A stretch of 44,171 nucleotides of DNA from Bacteroidota bacterium (GTDB taxonomy: Bacteria; Bacteroidota; Bacteroidia; Bacteroidales; FEN-979), in contig JAPLDF010000044.1 in NCBI GenBank assembly GCA_026391835.1, positions 1-44,171 of the forward strand, written 5' to 3'. Of this stretch, positions 6,782-15,451 are shown piece after piece; within the stretch, counting starts at the first letter, position 1, and each line of letters begins with the position of its first letter. A program made the position numbers and the translations under genes. The notes beneath the pieces are model-generated. The model made no database searches. It worked only from the letters and a program-made list of their open reading frames with translations, and was not told where the DNA came from.

Positions 6782-8107
6782 ATGAAGACCTGCTCAATTA
6801 ATATTCTCCTGTTTTTTTTATTGCTGCCACTGTTTTTGGCCGCACAGCATCTGAAATTTCATGGCACCATCGTCAATGAAGAGACCGGGAATCCTGTTGA
6901 AAATGTCAACCTGGTGATCCGGAATTCGAAATCGGGTACCGCGACAAACCAGGCAGGAGCCTTTGAGCTCGCCCTTCCGAAGCTTCCCGTCCTTCTTGAC
7001 ATCACCTGTGTCGGGTACAAGCCCCTTACGGTCGAGGTTGGCGAAATCGTGAAAAAACCGGTGGTGATCAGGCTGAAACCGCAGGTCCGCCAGCTTGAAA
7101 GCGTGACCATCACCAAACTTAAAGCAACGGCCGTATATACCGATCCCGATTATTCGGTGCTGGATTATGAATTGATGGGCGACAACCTTCTGATCCTGGT
7201 ATTCAGGTACCAGTTGAAGCGGTCGGCCATGCTGTTGCTGAACCCCGACGGGGACACGCTGGCGCAGGTTCCCCTGCCGGAGCTGCCCCCCGACAAACTC
7301 TTCAGGGATGCTTTTGGCAATGTGCACTATTTCTCGAAAAAGGGCAATGCCTTTCAATGCCATTATGATCCGTCGCTGAACCACCTCTATTTTCCGTATC
7401 GAACCACCGTTGATTCAATCAACCGCATGCTGGGGAATTTTTCGTTCAGCATGAAAAAGCGTCTTTACTTCCAGGAGGATATTTCCCAGGGATTCAGGGC
7501 CAAAATCGGTTATTACGACATGGACCAGGGGGTGAAATACCTGCAGACAGTTCAGAATGAACGGTCGGAATCGGATTATTACCGGGACAAATATTTTTTC
7601 ATCTCCCCCTCAAGGCTCGGCGATACCATTCCAAGCGATTTCCATGAACAGGCATACGATTTTTTTGCCCGGGGAAAGAACAGGAGCCGGATGGTTAAAA
7701 TCGGGAATGAGCGGGTTGCCGTTTTTAATTTTGGAGGCAATGTCATTGATATAGTCGATGCCGACTGGAACCTTGAAAAAGAGGTGCCCATCTCGTTTCA
7801 CAAGGAACATGAATATGCCTTTTTGGCCGCGCTTGCCAATTCATTCTTCCCGGATGATACCTGGAAATGGAGCGGGAAGCTGCTCACTGATGAACCATTT
7901 GGAGAGGTATATACAAGTTTCAGACTCCATGATGAGGTACGCCTGAGTAAAATTGACATTGAATCAGGCGTCCTGACCAATGAATTTGTCATCCCGTTTT
8001 CATTCCCCGAAAAGATCCAGGTACACCGCGGCTACTGCTATTTCCTCTACAAAGAGTGCGGGCAGGAACCAAAACGGAAATTGTACAGGATGAAATTCAG
8101 CAAATAA
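6782..8107 (+). CDS. Secreted carboxypeptidase-regulatory-like domain protein
   Basis: The frame opens at 6749 with an ATG overlapping the previous stop, but the ATG at 6782 starts a typical signal peptide (MKTCSINILLFFLLLPLFLA), so I use it; 441 residues. Residues 24-107 form a CarboxypepD_reg-like beta-sandwich (FHGTIVNEETGNPVENVNL, then TNQAGAFEL, ITCVGYKPL and VVIRLKP), common at the start of Bacteroidota outer-membrane proteins. The remaining about 330 residues are beta-rich, with repeats suggestive of a propeller, but match no family I can name. There is no TonB-dependent barrel. It is likely co-transcribed with the SUMF1 gene upstream. It ends 3 bases before the convergent MscS gene. 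Confidence 0.75.
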   Translation: MKTCSINILLFFLLLPLFLAAQHLKFHGTIVNEETGNPVENVNLVIRNSKSGTATNQAGAFELALPKLPVLLDITCVGYKPLTVEVGEIVKKPVVIRLKPQVRQLESVTITKLKATAVYTDPDYSVLDYELMGDNLLILVFRYQLKRSAMLLLNPDGDTLAQVPLPELPPDKLFRDAFGNVHYFSKKGNAFQCHYDPSLNHLYFPYRTTVDSINRMLGNFSFSMKKRLYFQEDISQGFRAKIGYYDMDQGVKYLQTVQNERSESDYYRDKYFFISPSRLGDTIPSDFHEQAYDFFARGKNRSRMVKIGNERVAVFNFGGNVIDIVDADWNLEKEVPISFHKEHEYAFLAALANSFFPDDTWKWSGKLLTDEPFGEVYTSFRLHDEVRLSKIDIESGVLTNEFVIPFSFPEKIQVHRGYCYFLYKECGQEPKRKLYRMKFSK

Positions 8108-8110
8108 CCT

Positions 8111-10600
8111 TTAGAGGTCATCGGCCCCGGGGGGTGTTTCGTCCTGTTCAGGCGAAGGAATGATGTGTACATCCCGCTGGGGGAAAGGGATCTGGATTCC
8201 ATTTTCCCTGAAAAGGAGGTCGATGGCAAGGATCAAATCGCTTTTCACATCGAACCCGATGCTGAAATGAGGCACCCAGAATTTCAGGGCAAGGTCGATG
8301 GAACTGTTGTTGAATTCCAGGGCCAGGACGATCGGTTCCGGGTGTTTCAATATCCTGGGATCCTTTGACATCAGGTCGAGGAGCAGTTGTTTTGTTTTTT
8401 CAAGTTCGGTGCCATAAGCAACACCAAGCAGGATGTCGAACCGCCGCCTGCTGCTGCCCATGGTCCAGTTCACAAGGTGCTGATTCAGCAGGTCGCCGTT
8501 GGGAATGATCACGTTGGCCCCGTCCCAGGTTGTCACCACACTGCTCCTGATCCCGATCGATTTCATTTTCCCTGTTTGCCCGTTGATTTCGATGATGTCG
8601 CCAACATTGACCGGCTTTTCAAAGGCGATGAACAACCCGCTCACGAGGTTGTTTACCAGTGTCTGCATCCCAAAGCCGATGCCGACACTCAGTGCGCCCA
8701 GGATGATTGCAAATTTATCCATGGCGATCCCTGCCGATATGAACGCCAGCAGCACGCCAAGTGTGATGATGGCGATCCTGATCAGCAGCAGCCAGCTTCC
8801 AAGGCCCCCTGATTTCGTTTTGCCCTGGATTGCCGCATTATCTGCCGCCAGGAAAGAGACGATGCGCGAGATGACCCCTGACAAAAACAGCACCAGGATA
8901 AAAATGAAAACACTCTTGTAGGTGAAGGTAAACGCGCCGATGGTGCGGGTTGCAATGAGCATTTCATCCAAAGGCTCAAACATGGTCTGATAAAAATAGT
9001 AATTGCGGGTGATGAGGATAAAGCACCCGGCAAAAAACAACAGGTAGAGATAAAAAGGGACCTTTTTCTCCAACTTTTCGCCCTGTTCGCGCTGGTCTTC
9101 ATCCTCATTCCCTTTCTGGAATTTTAAAGAGATCTGAAGCGTTTCATTTGCCAGGCGGGCTGTCCAGTACATTAAATAAACAACGATCACCGTGAAAAAA
9201 CCGCTCGCCATGAAGGTTTTTGCCTGGTTGTAACCCCCTGTCAGGTAGTTGAGAATGGCCATGATTTCAAAAACAACCATCAACCCGATAAAAAGCAGGA
9301 TGAGTTTTTCCTTGATTTCATGTTTTTTGATGCCGGCGAGTACGTAGATCCCTGTCGCCACGCCCGCGATGCTCAGCATCAGGATCAGCCAGCGTTCCAG
9401 CACCGATTGCCTGAGAAGAATATTGTCGGCATAAACAAAAATAAACAACACGAAGAAAATGATCCAGGCCCTGTAAGCGTGCGGTGTGATCGAGTTGCGC
9501 ATGATGACGGATAAAGCAATTCCGCTGGTAATCCACAACAGGCCGGTGAAAACATATGGCGGAAGTGGAAGAAAAAACTGGAAGATGGTGATAACCAGTA
9601 ATGTTGCGGAGGAGAAAGGGTGCTTCAGTGCCAGCTGATGGTCGTTCAGCTTTTCCGGGATCCCGGTTTCCCTGGTTTTTCGATTCAGCATAGCCAGGTA
9701 GAGGGCAAGGCCTATAATGAAGAGCCCCATCAGGATGAGGGTACTGAAATGGTTGACAATAAAAAACACCAGAACCAGTTCCGCCTTTCCCAGTGAGAAG
9801 GCAACTACCTCCCTGAACGGTCGGTCATTGTTGATTCCCCTGCCAAATGTTCCCACTTCCAGGATGCCGATTTTTCCAAACAACTCTTTTCGCTGGGATT
9901 CTGTTTCAGCGATGTCGGATTCCAGGCTGAATTTGATCAGGTTAACCTTGATTTCAAGTTGTTCTATACTGTCCAACGCGGTTTTCAGGGGAATTCTGAC
10001 CGGTTCATAATCCTTGTTTAACACGCTCAGCCTTTGAAAATACCGGATTAAGGCGACAGAATCGTTGGGGACAATATACATTACACTGTCCATCAAAAGG
10101 GAATCGAGTTTATTTTGAAACTGCCCCAGGGTGTTGTGATAGGCGATGATTTGTCGCAACCGGTTGTTGGTCCTGTTAAGCAGCTCTTTTAACAGGATGG
10201 AGGTGGTGGTCAGGTTCCTGACGGATTGCAGGTCGTCTTTACCGGTAATAACACCTTCACCCGCCAGTACCTTCCATTCTGTGAGCCGGTCGATCTCATA
10301 CCTGATGACCTGGTAGGAGTACCCCTGCCTGAGGAAATTCCTGGCACTTTCAATTTCATTTTTTATCAGTACAAATGTTTTTCCCTGTTGCATTATCGCC
10401 TGGTGCGCATTGAAATCGATCCTGCTGTTCGAGAGCTCCCTTGCAGCGGCGACCCTGGTCCGGGACGACAATTGCTCAAAGCTGGAAGATAACTTAAGCA
10501 ACGAGTCCGGTGCCGGTCCGCAAGAGGGGTGGGCGAACAAAGGCTGACAAAAGAAAATTGTCAGGAGAATAAACAGAAGATGGATATTTCTTTTGCTCAT
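8111..10600 (-). CDS. Large MscS-family mechanosensitive channel
   Basis: 829 residues from the ATG at 10600, which starts the signal MSKRNIHLLFILLTIFFCQP; the open frame begins with a GTG eight codons earlier. After a helical periplasmic domain (about residues 25-260) come multiple membrane segments (about 270-620). The conserved pore and vestibule follow: GALSVGIGFGMQTLVNNLVS (TM3), FEKPVNVGDIIEI, then WDGANVIIPNGDLLNQ and the alpha/beta end GIQIPFPQRDVHI. It opens under membrane tension to release solutes in hypo-osmotic shock. Size and layout are those of the MscK/MscM-type long homologues. It lies 30 bases downstream of the flavoenzyme gene and could be read through from it. Confidence 0.93.
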   Translation of the reverse strand: MSKRNIHLLFILLTIFFCQPLFAHPSCGPAPDSLLKLSSSFEQLSSRTRVAAARELSNSRIDFNAHQAIMQQGKTFVLIKNEIESARNFLRQGYSYQVIRYEIDRLTEWKVLAGEGVITGKDDLQSVRNLTTTSILLKELLNRTNNRLRQIIAYHNTLGQFQNKLDSLLMDSVMYIVPNDSVALIRYFQRLSVLNKDYEPVRIPLKTALDSIEQLEIKVNLIKFSLESDIAETESQRKELFGKIGILEVGTFGRGINNDRPFREVVAFSLGKAELVLVFFIVNHFSTLILMGLFIIGLALYLAMLNRKTRETGIPEKLNDHQLALKHPFSSATLLVITIFQFFLPLPPYVFTGLLWITSGIALSVIMRNSITPHAYRAWIIFFVLFIFVYADNILLRQSVLERWLILMLSIAGVATGIYVLAGIKKHEIKEKLILLFIGLMVVFEIMAILNYLTGGYNQAKTFMASGFFTVIVVYLMYWTARLANETLQISLKFQKGNEDEDQREQGEKLEKKVPFYLYLLFFAGCFILITRNYYFYQTMFEPLDEMLIATRTIGAFTFTYKSVFIFILVLFLSGVISRIVSFLAADNAAIQGKTKSGGLGSWLLLIRIAIITLGVLLAFISAGIAMDKFAIILGALSVGIGFGMQTLVNNLVSGLFIAFEKPVNVGDIIEINGQTGKMKSIGIRSSVVTTWDGANVIIPNGDLLNQHLVNWTMGSSRRRFDILLGVAYGTELEKTKQLLLDLMSKDPRILKHPEPIVLALEFNNSSIDLALKFWVPHFSIGFDVKSDLILAIDLLFRENGIQIPFPQRDVHIIPSPEQDETPPGADDL

Positions 10601-10630
10601 ACGATTGTTTTTATCAGTCTGCACCCATCA

Positions 10631-11578
10631 TCAGCAGTTAAGCAGCCTGAGTCCCTGTCTTGCATCCTCATATTCCTCCACCATCTCCCGGATAATCTCC
10701 CCGGCCGGTTTTACCTGGCCGATGAGCGCGGCAACCTGGCCGATCTCCAGCTCGCCTTCGTCCATATTGCCTTCGAACATCCCCAGTTTTGCCCGGCCTT
10801 TGCCAAGCAATTCACGGAGTGCTTCCTGCGAGGCCCCGGCATCTTCAAGTTGCTGCATTTTTTGAAAAAAGGAATTCCGGAGGAGCCTGACGGGGACAAT
10901 TTTCTTCATGGCCAGGAAGGTGCCGCCATCAGCGGCTTCAAGTATTTTCTGCTTAAATGCCGGGTGGGCCGACGATTCTTCGGAAGCGATGAAACGGCTG
11001 CCAACCTGCACCCCGTCGGCGCCAAGGGCCATCGCGGCCAGCATGCCGCGGCCTGTGGCAATGCCGCCGGCTGCGATGAGCGGCAGCGTGGTGGCTTTCC
11101 TGACCAACGGAATGAGTGTGAAGGTTGTCGTCTCCTCCCTGCCATTGTGCCCGCCCGCCTCAAAGCCTTCGGCAACAATGGCATCAACGCCGGATTGTTC
11201 GCATTTCAGGGCTGATTTGACATTGGCGACTACGTGGACAACAACGATGCCGTGACTTTTCAGCAGGGGAGTCCAGGTTGCCGGGTTTCCTGCGGAGGTA
11301 AAGACGATCGTGACTCCCTGGCGGATAATGACATCAAACTGTTTACCAGCCTGTGAAAATAAAAGCGGGATGTTGACACCGAAAGGCTTGTCCGTTGCCG
11401 CTTTGCATTTCCTGATCTGTTCTTCAAGCACTTCAGGTGTCATGGATCCGGCTCCAAGCAATCCAAGGCCCCCGGCATTGCTCACTGCCGCGGCAAGCCG
11501 CCATCCGCTGCACCAGATCATCCCGGCCTGGATAACCGGGAATTCTATATGAAACAGTTTTGTGATACAATTGTTCAA
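10631..11578 (-). CDS. Nitronate monooxygenase-like NAD(P)H:flavin oxidoreductase
   Basis: No ATG exists upstream of the conserved N-terminal motif FPVIQAGM, so I use the TTG at 11578, giving NNCITKLFHIEFPVIQAGM, as in relatives. An earlier TTG at 11647 falls inside a hairpin. About 315 residues form an FMN-binding TIM barrel: AAAVSNAGGLGLLGAG, DAIVAEGFEAGGHNG (the catalytic His region of 2-nitropropane dioxygenase relatives), PLIAAGGIATGRGM and ALGADGVQVGSRF for phosphate binding. Family members oxidise nitronates or act as FabK-like enoyl reductases, and this sequence does not decide between them. Being downstream of acyl-CoA genes makes a reductase role worth considering. Confidence 0.88.
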   Translation of the reverse strand: MNNCITKLFHIEFPVIQAGMIWCSGWRLAAAVSNAGGLGLLGAGSMTPEVLEEQIRKCKAATDKPFGVNIPLLFSQAGKQFDVIIRQGVTIVFTSAGNPATWTPLLKSHGIVVVHVVANVKSALKCEQSGVDAIVAEGFEAGGHNGREETTTFTLIPLVRKATTLPLIAAGGIATGRGMLAAMALGADGVQVGSRFIASEESSAHPAFKQKILEAADGGTFLAMKKIVPVRLLRNSFFQKMQQLEDAGASQEALRELLGKGRAKLGMFEGNMDEGELEIGQVAALIGQVKPAGEIIREMVEEYEDARQGLRLLNC

Positions 11579-11636
11579 AACGGGCCAGGGATTATGATAA
11601 GTTCTAAAAATATTTTGTGCCGGTAAAAAATACCAT

Positions 11637-11694
11637 ATTAGGCACAATAGGGACCCTTCTATTTCTTGCTCTTGTGTCCCTATTGTGTCCTAAT
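11637..11694. repeat. Long hairpin with CACAATAG-type words
   Basis: ATTAGG-CACAATAGGGAC (11637-11654) pairs with GTCCCTATTGTGTCCTAAT (11676-11694): 18 base pairs with a single bulge and a 21-base loop. On the minus strand it reads as three CAC-words (CACATTAG, CACAATAG, CACAAGAG) spaced 10 and 11 bases. It could limit read-through from the thiolase gene into the flavoenzyme gene. Confidence 0.8.
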
Positions 11695-11732
11695 GTGCCT
11701 TCTGTAGTAAAAAACCAATTAGTTCGAAACTA

Positions 11733-12965
11733 TTAACCCTTCTTATAAACGATCGACACCAGCGACTTATCATCACCGCCCATATTTACGGTAAGTCCGT
11801 ACGGGCGATCGGAAGGGATGTTCAGCTGGGCATCGCCGGCTTTCCCGGTAAGTTGTTCCAGGATGGTTACCGCCTGGTGAACGCCGGTGCCGCCTGTAGG
11901 ATGGCCCCAGCCAATGAGTCCGCCCGTGGTGTTGACGGGGACGCGCCCGTTGCGTGCTGTATTTCCTTCAAGGATATAATCGGCACCCTTGCCTTTTTCG
12001 GCAAAGCCGATGGCTTCCATGCACATCAGGCCGGCAATGGAGAAGCAGTCGTGGATTTCGGCAGTACCGACCTGGTCACGGGTGATCCCGGCGGAAGCCA
12101 GGGCCTGTTTGACGGCCTGTTTTGTGGTGGTCAGTTCGGCAGGGTCAACGGGTGGTTTTGTGATATCCTCTTCCATTTGTCCCCAGCCCATCACTTCGAT
12201 GGCTTCGCCTGCAGGAATCCCGCAGCGTTTCAATCCTTCCTCCGACACGATGGCAATAGCCGACGCACCGTCGGAAACCTTTGAGCAATCGAATATGTTG
12301 AGGTTGTCGATGAATGTTTTTCCATTCGGCTCCATCATGGCAAGGGCTTCCAGGTCCTTCACCGTATTGTGATGTTCCTGTGCAGTTGGGCAGAGACGGG
12401 CGTTTTCGATGGCATTCCGGAACCAGCGGGCCAATGCCAGGCGGGTTTTATCCCGGCCATATTTTTCAAAATAGACACCAGCCCTGTCGCTGAACTGCCC
12501 CGGGAAGAAATAGGCATGCCCTTCCTTCCGGTTCTTGAACCAGCCTGCGCCGGCAAGGTAGTCGGCACAATAGATGGCTTTTACGGTATTCTGCACCTCA
12601 ACGCCAATCACGAGCACCACCTCGGCAGTTTCGGCAAGCACGCTTTTGATGCCGCTCATCAGCGCCAGCCCGCCGGTGGCGCAGGCGCCTTCGACACGGA
12701 TGGCCGGCTTGTAGCGCAACCCTTCGTCGACAAAAGGGAAAAAGGCGGCGAGGTTCGCCTGCCGGTTGAACCGCGAGGCCATGAAGTTGCCGATCACGCA
12801 TTCATCAACGTTTTTGGCACCTCCGATCTGTGACAGGGTTCCCTGCCCGGCCTCTTTGATATATTCTTCAAGCCCCGGGCGTTCCTTTTTCGGGTTGAAT
12901 TCCTTACGTCCCGTTCCCATTGAAACGGTGTTGTACCCGGCAATCATGTATACTTTTCTTCTCAT
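11733..12965 (-). CDS. SCP2-type thiolase / acetyl-CoA acetyltransferase family
   Basis: 410 residues from an ATG. The nucleophile cysteine is C95 in VEGACATGG. The second motif is HDCF (H305, D306, C307) instead of NEAF, and the general-base region is GHPTGGTG with H355. The C-terminal CxG motif of classical thiolases is replaced by VNMGGDDKS. HDCF plus NxGG is the signature of the SCP2-type/archaeal-type thiolase branch, which often acts with partner proteins. It is likely to cleave or form acetoacetyl-CoA or 3-ketoacyl-CoA. It sits 76 bases after the 3-hydroxyacyl-CoA dehydrogenase gene in the same direction, which supports a role in acyl-CoA oxidation or its reversal. The DUF35 partner often found with archaeal thiolases is not seen nearby. 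Confidence 0.9.
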   Translation of the reverse strand: MRRKVYMIAGYNTVSMGTGRKEFNPKKERPGLEEYIKEAGQGTLSQIGGAKNVDECVIGNFMASRFNRQANLAAFFPFVDEGLRYKPAIRVEGACATGGLALMSGIKSVLAETAEVVLVIGVEVQNTVKAIYCADYLAGAGWFKNRKEGHAYFFPGQFSDRAGVYFEKYGRDKTRLALARWFRNAIENARLCPTAQEHHNTVKDLEALAMMEPNGKTFIDNLNIFDCSKVSDGASAIAIVSEEGLKRCGIPAGEAIEVMGWGQMEEDITKPPVDPAELTTTKQAVKQALASAGITRDQVGTAEIHDCFSIAGLMCMEAIGFAEKGKGADYILEGNTARNGRVPVNTTGGLIGWGHPTGGTGVHQAVTILEQLTGKAGDAQLNIPSDRPYGLTVNMGGDDKSLVSIVYKKG

Positions 12966-13041
12966 AGTTGTCTTTTTTTTCTCCGGTCGCCGATTGCACC
13001 GTTCTGCCAGAACGGGGGAGTCGGTATCCGGAAGAAGTAAA

Positions 13042-14373
13042 TCATAAATAATTGTTTATCGGGCCGTATGCATGGAAGAAGCCGGTGAGCAGAACGGTGT
13101 TTACATCGTTCTCGTTCATGGCCACCCCGGAATTTATCAGCTGCCTGCCGATCTCACAGGAACGGAGTGCATAAGATTTTGCCAGTCCGGCTCCCAGGCT
13201 TGATGAACTGGCCAGCTGGCCAAAATAGCTGCGAAGGATCTCGTCTTTCGACTTGCTCCCGACCACAGATTTCCAGGCGGGAGGAACCGGCATGGCTCCA
13301 AGTTTCTCATCAACCACGGATTGTAACCCGCTGATGGCCACGTAGGCTTTTGTGCCGGGATCATAAATGGCCACCGGCCGTCCCTTCTCGTATTTCAGGA
13401 CGCCATCCTTCTGGGAACCGTCTGAAAACTGGCCACCCTTCACTCCCTGCGCAAGCAGATGGTCAAGCAGCGGGCTGTGTATTGTTTCACCCTCCAGGTG
13501 ATTATCCATCACCGACATGATGAAACTGCACACATCCACACCTACATAATCAATGAGCTGGAAGATCCCCATGGGGCGCACCAGGTAATCCTGGCTGATC
13601 CTGTTCATGGCATAAACTGCCTCGACATAAGTGAAATCTTTGCTGAGCCGCTCCACTTCGGCGGTGGCATACAGGATGTCGCGCATAAAATGCCCGTTGC
13701 CGATAAACCCGGCTACATCGTGTGATGGAACGACTACTTTCCGGAGGTTTTTGGCATATTGCAGTGCAAATGCCTCCACCTCGGGCAGCGTTCCGGCTGC
13801 TTTGATGATCTCAACCAGTTTCTGGACGGCAGGCGGGTTGTAAAAATGGAAGCCGATGATACGGCCTTTCAATCCCGCACCTTCATCCAGCTTTGTGATC
13901 GGGATTGAGGAGGTATTGGTAAAGAACCACGGCTGGTGGGGGTTGTTGGCCGAAATTTTCGAAAAGATGCTGATCTTCAGGTCGGGGTCTTCTTTAATGG
14001 CCTCGAAGACCATGTGCGAATCGAAGGCGGATTCAAGCCGCGTGGTGGTTCTGACCAGGCTGATCACATCAAAAATGTACTGGTCGATGATCTCGCCGTT
14101 GTCGATCAGGTCAGGTCTTAATGCATATGCTTTTCGCAATGCAACCACCTTTTTTTCTGCCAGTTTCAGCACCTGGGCTTTCAGGTATTTCATGACGCCG
14201 GCCAGGGCTTCATCGGATACATCAATGGCATTGAGCACAAAAGGCTTGCCTTTATTTTCTGGTTTCAGGCTGATATCGGCCATTTCAACTGCAGTAAGCA
14301 GCAGGATGCCGCTTCCCATTTTTCCTGCAGCTCCCAGCACCGAAACATGCTGTAATCGTTCTTCGTAGGACAT
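13042..14373 (-). CDS. 3-hydroxyacyl-CoA dehydrogenase family protein
   Basis: 443 residues, longer than the usual 280-290. Residues 10-30 hold the NAD-binding Rossmann loop GAAGKMGSGI. FEAIKEDPDLK, FTNTSSIPITKL and GFHFYNPPAVQKLVE are the conserved segments around the catalytic His-Glu pair. SHDVAGFIGNGHFMRDI opens the helical C-terminal domain, and about 130 extra residues follow, probably a second C-terminal domain. It oxidises 3-hydroxyacyl-CoA to 3-ketoacyl-CoA with NAD. The substrate range is not visible. Its neighbours are a crotonase upstream and a thiolase downstream, so the three steps after the double bond are complete; no acyl-CoA dehydrogenase is in the window. Confidence 0.92.
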   Translation of the reverse strand: MSYEERLQHVSVLGAAGKMGSGILLLTAVEMADISLKPENKGKPFVLNAIDVSDEALAGVMKYLKAQVLKLAEKKVVALRKAYALRPDLIDNGEIIDQYIFDVISLVRTTTRLESAFDSHMVFEAIKEDPDLKISIFSKISANNPHQPWFFTNTSSIPITKLDEGAGLKGRIIGFHFYNPPAVQKLVEIIKAAGTLPEVEAFALQYAKNLRKVVVPSHDVAGFIGNGHFMRDILYATAEVERLSKDFTYVEAVYAMNRISQDYLVRPMGIFQLIDYVGVDVCSFIMSVMDNHLEGETIHSPLLDHLLAQGVKGGQFSDGSQKDGVLKYEKGRPVAIYDPGTKAYVAISGLQSVVDEKLGAMPVPPAWKSVVGSKSKDEILRSYFGQLASSSSLGAGLAKSYALRSCEIGRQLINSGVAMNENDVNTVLLTGFFHAYGPINNYL

Positions 14374-14417
14374 GTCTGATATTTTTTTGTGTATACTATA
14401 AAATCATATTGTTATTA

Positions 14418-14506
14418 CACGAAGTGTCACGAAGAAGGCACGAAGAACCACGAAGGTGTAATCATTTTCTTCGTGGTCCTTCGTGTTGCCTTCGTGTGCC
14501 TTCGTG
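14418..14506. repeat. Paired-arm CACGAAG element with helical spacing
   Basis: CACGAAG occurs four times on the plus strand (14418, 14428, 14439, 14449) and four times as CTTCGTG (14469, 14479, 14490, 14500). Start spacings are 10, 11 and 10 in both arms. Linkers of 3, 4 and 3 bases differ in sequence between the arms while every heptamer is identical. It can fold as four 7-bp helices separated by symmetric internal loops. It lies between the crotonase and dehydrogenase genes. Confidence 0.92.
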
Positions 14507-14568
14507 AAATCATTGTTTTTTTTATAAAATCCTCCTGATTTGACAACTTGGATAGTGTGTTGGTCCTG

Positions 14569-15339
14569 TCACCAGGCTGGTTTGCGTTTCTCCAGGAAAG
14601 CTTTCATTCCCTCCTTGGTTGCCTGGTTGTTGAACTGTTTTCCGAATTCAACGGCTTCCAGTTCAGAAGCATCTTTAAAATCCATGGCGATACCGGCCCG
14701 GATAATTCTTTTCGAGGTGGGAACTGCTTCAGAGCCGTTGCCGGCAATTTTTGAAGCAAGCTTCATCACCTCCTCCATCAACAGTTCCGGTTCGGTTACT
14801 TTCTGGACAAGCCCGATGCGCAAGGCGTCGTCGGCCGTGATCGTATCGGCGGTAAGGATGAGGTACAGGGCATTGCCCAGCCCGGTAATGCGCGACAGGC
14901 GCTGGGTTGCCGCATACCCCGGTATCATGCCCAGGTTCATTTCGGGCTGGCCGAATTTGGCCAGTTTGCTGGCAATGCGGAAATCGCATGCCATGGCCAG
15001 TTCGCAGCCACCTCCCAGGGCATACCCGTTCACCGCAGCAATTACAGGTATACCAAGCTGTTCCAGCCGGTCGAAGGTTCGCTGGCCATAGGTCGAAAAT
15101 GCATATCCCTGGTCGGGATTCATGTGAACCATTTCGGCGATATCGGCGCCGGCCACGAAGGATTTTCCCTCACCGGTAATCACCAGGACTTTTATATCCT
15201 CCCGGGGCTGAAGGTCATCAAGAAAATGGTTAAACTCTTTGAAAAAATCTGTATTCAAAGCATTCATGGCAGCAGGCCTGCTGATGGTCACCAACGCTAT
15301 CCGGTCGGCAACCTGGATCTTAAGGATTTGATAATTCAT
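14569..15339 (-). CDS. Enoyl-CoA hydratase/isomerase (crotonase)
   Basis: 256 residues, normal family length, from an ATG. The CoA-binding oxyanion loop is SFVAGADIAEM (residues 60-70) and GYALGGGCELAMACDF (105-120). Both glutamates expected for hydratase activity are present: E113 in GGGCELA and E133 in FGQPE. IPGYAATQRL and GLVQKV are also typical. It hydrates trans-2-enoyl-CoA to 3-hydroxyacyl-CoA, the step before the neighbouring dehydrogenase. A degenerate box TAAATTTA on the minus strand near 15380 could be the promoter of the whole acyl-CoA group, divergent from the M13 peptidase. Confidence 0.95.
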   Translation of the reverse strand: MNYQILKIQVADRIALVTISRPAAMNALNTDFFKEFNHFLDDLQPREDIKVLVITGEGKSFVAGADIAEMVHMNPDQGYAFSTYGQRTFDRLEQLGIPVIAAVNGYALGGGCELAMACDFRIASKLAKFGQPEMNLGMIPGYAATQRLSRITGLGNALYLILTADTITADDALRIGLVQKVTEPELLMEEVMKLASKIAGNGSEAVPTSKRIIRAGIAMDFKDASELEAVEFGKQFNNQATKEGMKAFLEKRKPAW

Positions 15340-15426
15340 CGTGAATTTGTTAACAGTCAGCGTTTTTTCGCGTTATAAATTTAGGAAAAAATCCGGATGA
15401 TAAAAGTTTACAATGAGAAATTCGAG

Positions 15427-15434
15427 TAATTTTG
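15427..15434 (+). promoter_or_regulatory. Promoter -7 box TAATTTTG
   Basis: A perfect TAnnTTTG 17 bases before the ATG at 15452. It lies inside the longer open frame that begins at 15413 and so argues for the downstream start. Confidence 0.7.
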
Positions 15435-15451
15435 CAAAAAAATTCCAACTC

